Positions 63,240 through 64,000 of a stretch of DNA of 64,000 bases are shown one piece after another (position 1 is the first letter of the stretch; each line of letters starts with the position of its first letter). The stretch is taken from positions 34,270,129 through 34,334,128 of the forward strand of contig OX328109.1 in assembly GCA_946811185.2 (NCBI GenBank), read 5' to 3'. The position numbers were made by a program, and so were the translations under genes. Source of the DNA: Hippopus hippopus (Eukaryota; Mollusca; Bivalvia; Cardiida; Cardiidae). The notes under the pieces are model-generated. The model worked only from the letters and a program-made list of their open reading frames with translations. It had not been told where the DNA came from and did not search any database.

Positions 63240-64000
63240 ATATGACATAATTGCTTTTGCTTTCACCTGTCAGGAGTTCTTATCACATAATTTAAGTCAC
63301 TGACCTTTTTCTCTACGGAATAAGGACCAAAATATCTTGCTTGTAGAGGTCCACCAGGAATTGGTAATAGAGCTAAAACTTTATCTCCAGGTTTAAAATT
63401 TCTTTCTTTAGTATTCTTGTCATATCTTTCTTTCATTTTACATTGAATTTTCTTTCAATTTGATTTTGCAACCTCACAAGCTTTGAATAATCTGTTTCTA
63501 AAGTCAGATACATACTGAAGTAAATTTAAAGGAGAATCTTCTTGAGAAAGAAATGTTTCTTTTAAAAGTTTTAAAGGTCCACGAACTGTGTGACCAAAAA
63601 CAAGCTCAAAGGGACTAAAACCAAGAGATTCCTGTACAGTTTCCCTTACTGCAAAGAGTAATAGATGTATACCTTCATCCCAATCTTTTTGTGTGTCAAA
63701 GTAATATGACCTTTGAAGGTCTGATGTAACCGTTCAAGGGCACCTTGGCTTTCAGGATGATATACAGATGACCTATATTGTTTAATTCCCAACTCGTGCA
63801 TCACTTGTTGGAAAATGCAAGACATAAAATTTGACCCTTGATCAGATTGAACCGATTTAGGAAGTCCTACAAAAGTGAAAAATTTCACTAAAGCTTTGAC
63901 AATTGTTTTAGATTTTATATTTCTTAAAGGTATTGCTTCAGGAAAACGGGTGGAAGCACACATAACAGTCAAAAGGTACTCATTATCAGCCTTAGTTTTT
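63240..64000 (-). pseudogene. Integrase of copy 2, partial
   Basis: From the window edge: MCASTRFPEAIPLRNIKSK, VQSDQGSNFMSC (second catalytic Asp), VYHPESQGALERLHQTFKG (catalytic Glu). A frameshift at about 63700 leads to the C-terminal GPY/F-type part (GPYSV-like, complement at about 63310-63420). The N-terminal half lies outside the window. Confidence 0.83.

Larger units (their letters stand above)
61626..64000 (-). mobile_element. Gmr1-like retrotransposon, copy 2, runs off window
   Basis: Minus-strand relative of copy 1: 3' LTR 61626-62187, polypurine tract (complement cttcccctcctaaagg), reverse transcriptase 62433-63235, integrase from about 63240 past the window end. The frame passes from the conserved VKSE of the reverse transcriptase directly to the 3' non-coding region (about 62350), so the RNase H segment of about 0.6 kb is deleted. 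Confidence 0.9.

Overview
This window looks like nuclear DNA from a mollusc, most likely a bivalve (inference). The base composition is AT-rich. There are several recurrent families of short palindromic elements, tRNA-derived SINEs, a roughly 150-bp repeat family of a type I associate with bivalves, and Tc1/mariner, L1/Tx1-like and Ty3/gypsy (Gmr1-like) elements. There is almost no conserved host coding sequence. Most of the 64 kb is nested mobile DNA. I see no rRNA gene, no CRISPR array and no functional tRNA gene.

Layout. 1-16.1 kb: possible exons of a minus-strand host gene (a signal-anchor first exon at 15974-16102, an internal exon at 4699-4805, weaker candidates at 1687-1717 and 14-176). 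Its long presumed intron holds (a) a Tc1-like element with 39-bp inverted ends whose 3' end has expanded into an 11-copy, 103-bp tandem repeat (4996-6633), and (b) a compact cluster at about 8.0-14.6 kb of seven or eight small minus-strand genes plus one divergent plus-strand fragment. Most of these genes have their own TATA-type promoter with a shared AP-1-like/AGGTCA element. Seven carry a 3' stem-loop that matches the replication-dependent histone mRNA 3' end signal in loop, stem geometry, ACCCA flank and downstream purine element. None encodes a histone. This cluster is the best candidate here for an undescribed system, either a decayed virus-like insertion or an S-phase-coupled gene array.

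16.1-26.5 kb: mostly featureless AT-rich sequence with scattered MITEs, SINEs, a deleted mariner-type element (24401-25258) and a promoter/first-exon-like repeat. 26.5-41.6 kb: a nest. An L1/Tx1-like LINE (27041-31748, about 23-bp target duplication) sits inside the 150-bp-unit repeat. Next to it is a truncated minus-strand Gmr1-like LTR element whose LTR holds one DNA transposon (32594-33621) and whose integrase is split by another with a THAP-domain remnant (36420-40166).

41.6-47.5 kb: a LINE fragment, a mariner copy with its empty site preserved in a tandem duplicate, SINEs, and a Tc1 transposase pseudogene. 47598-53690: a complete but decayed Gmr1-like LTR retrotransposon with the order gag-PR-INT-RT-RH, inserted into a SINE with a 4-bp duplication (ATGT). 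53.7-61.6 kb: a dense mosaic of TTAA-bounded MITEs, SINEs, palindromes and a 600-bp foldback element. 61626-64000: a second copy of the same retrotransposon family, minus strand, lacking its RNase H region and running off the window.

Nearly all recognisable transposon proteins carry stops or frameshifts, so I call them pseudogenes. The elements record a sequence of insertions that can be ordered by nesting.
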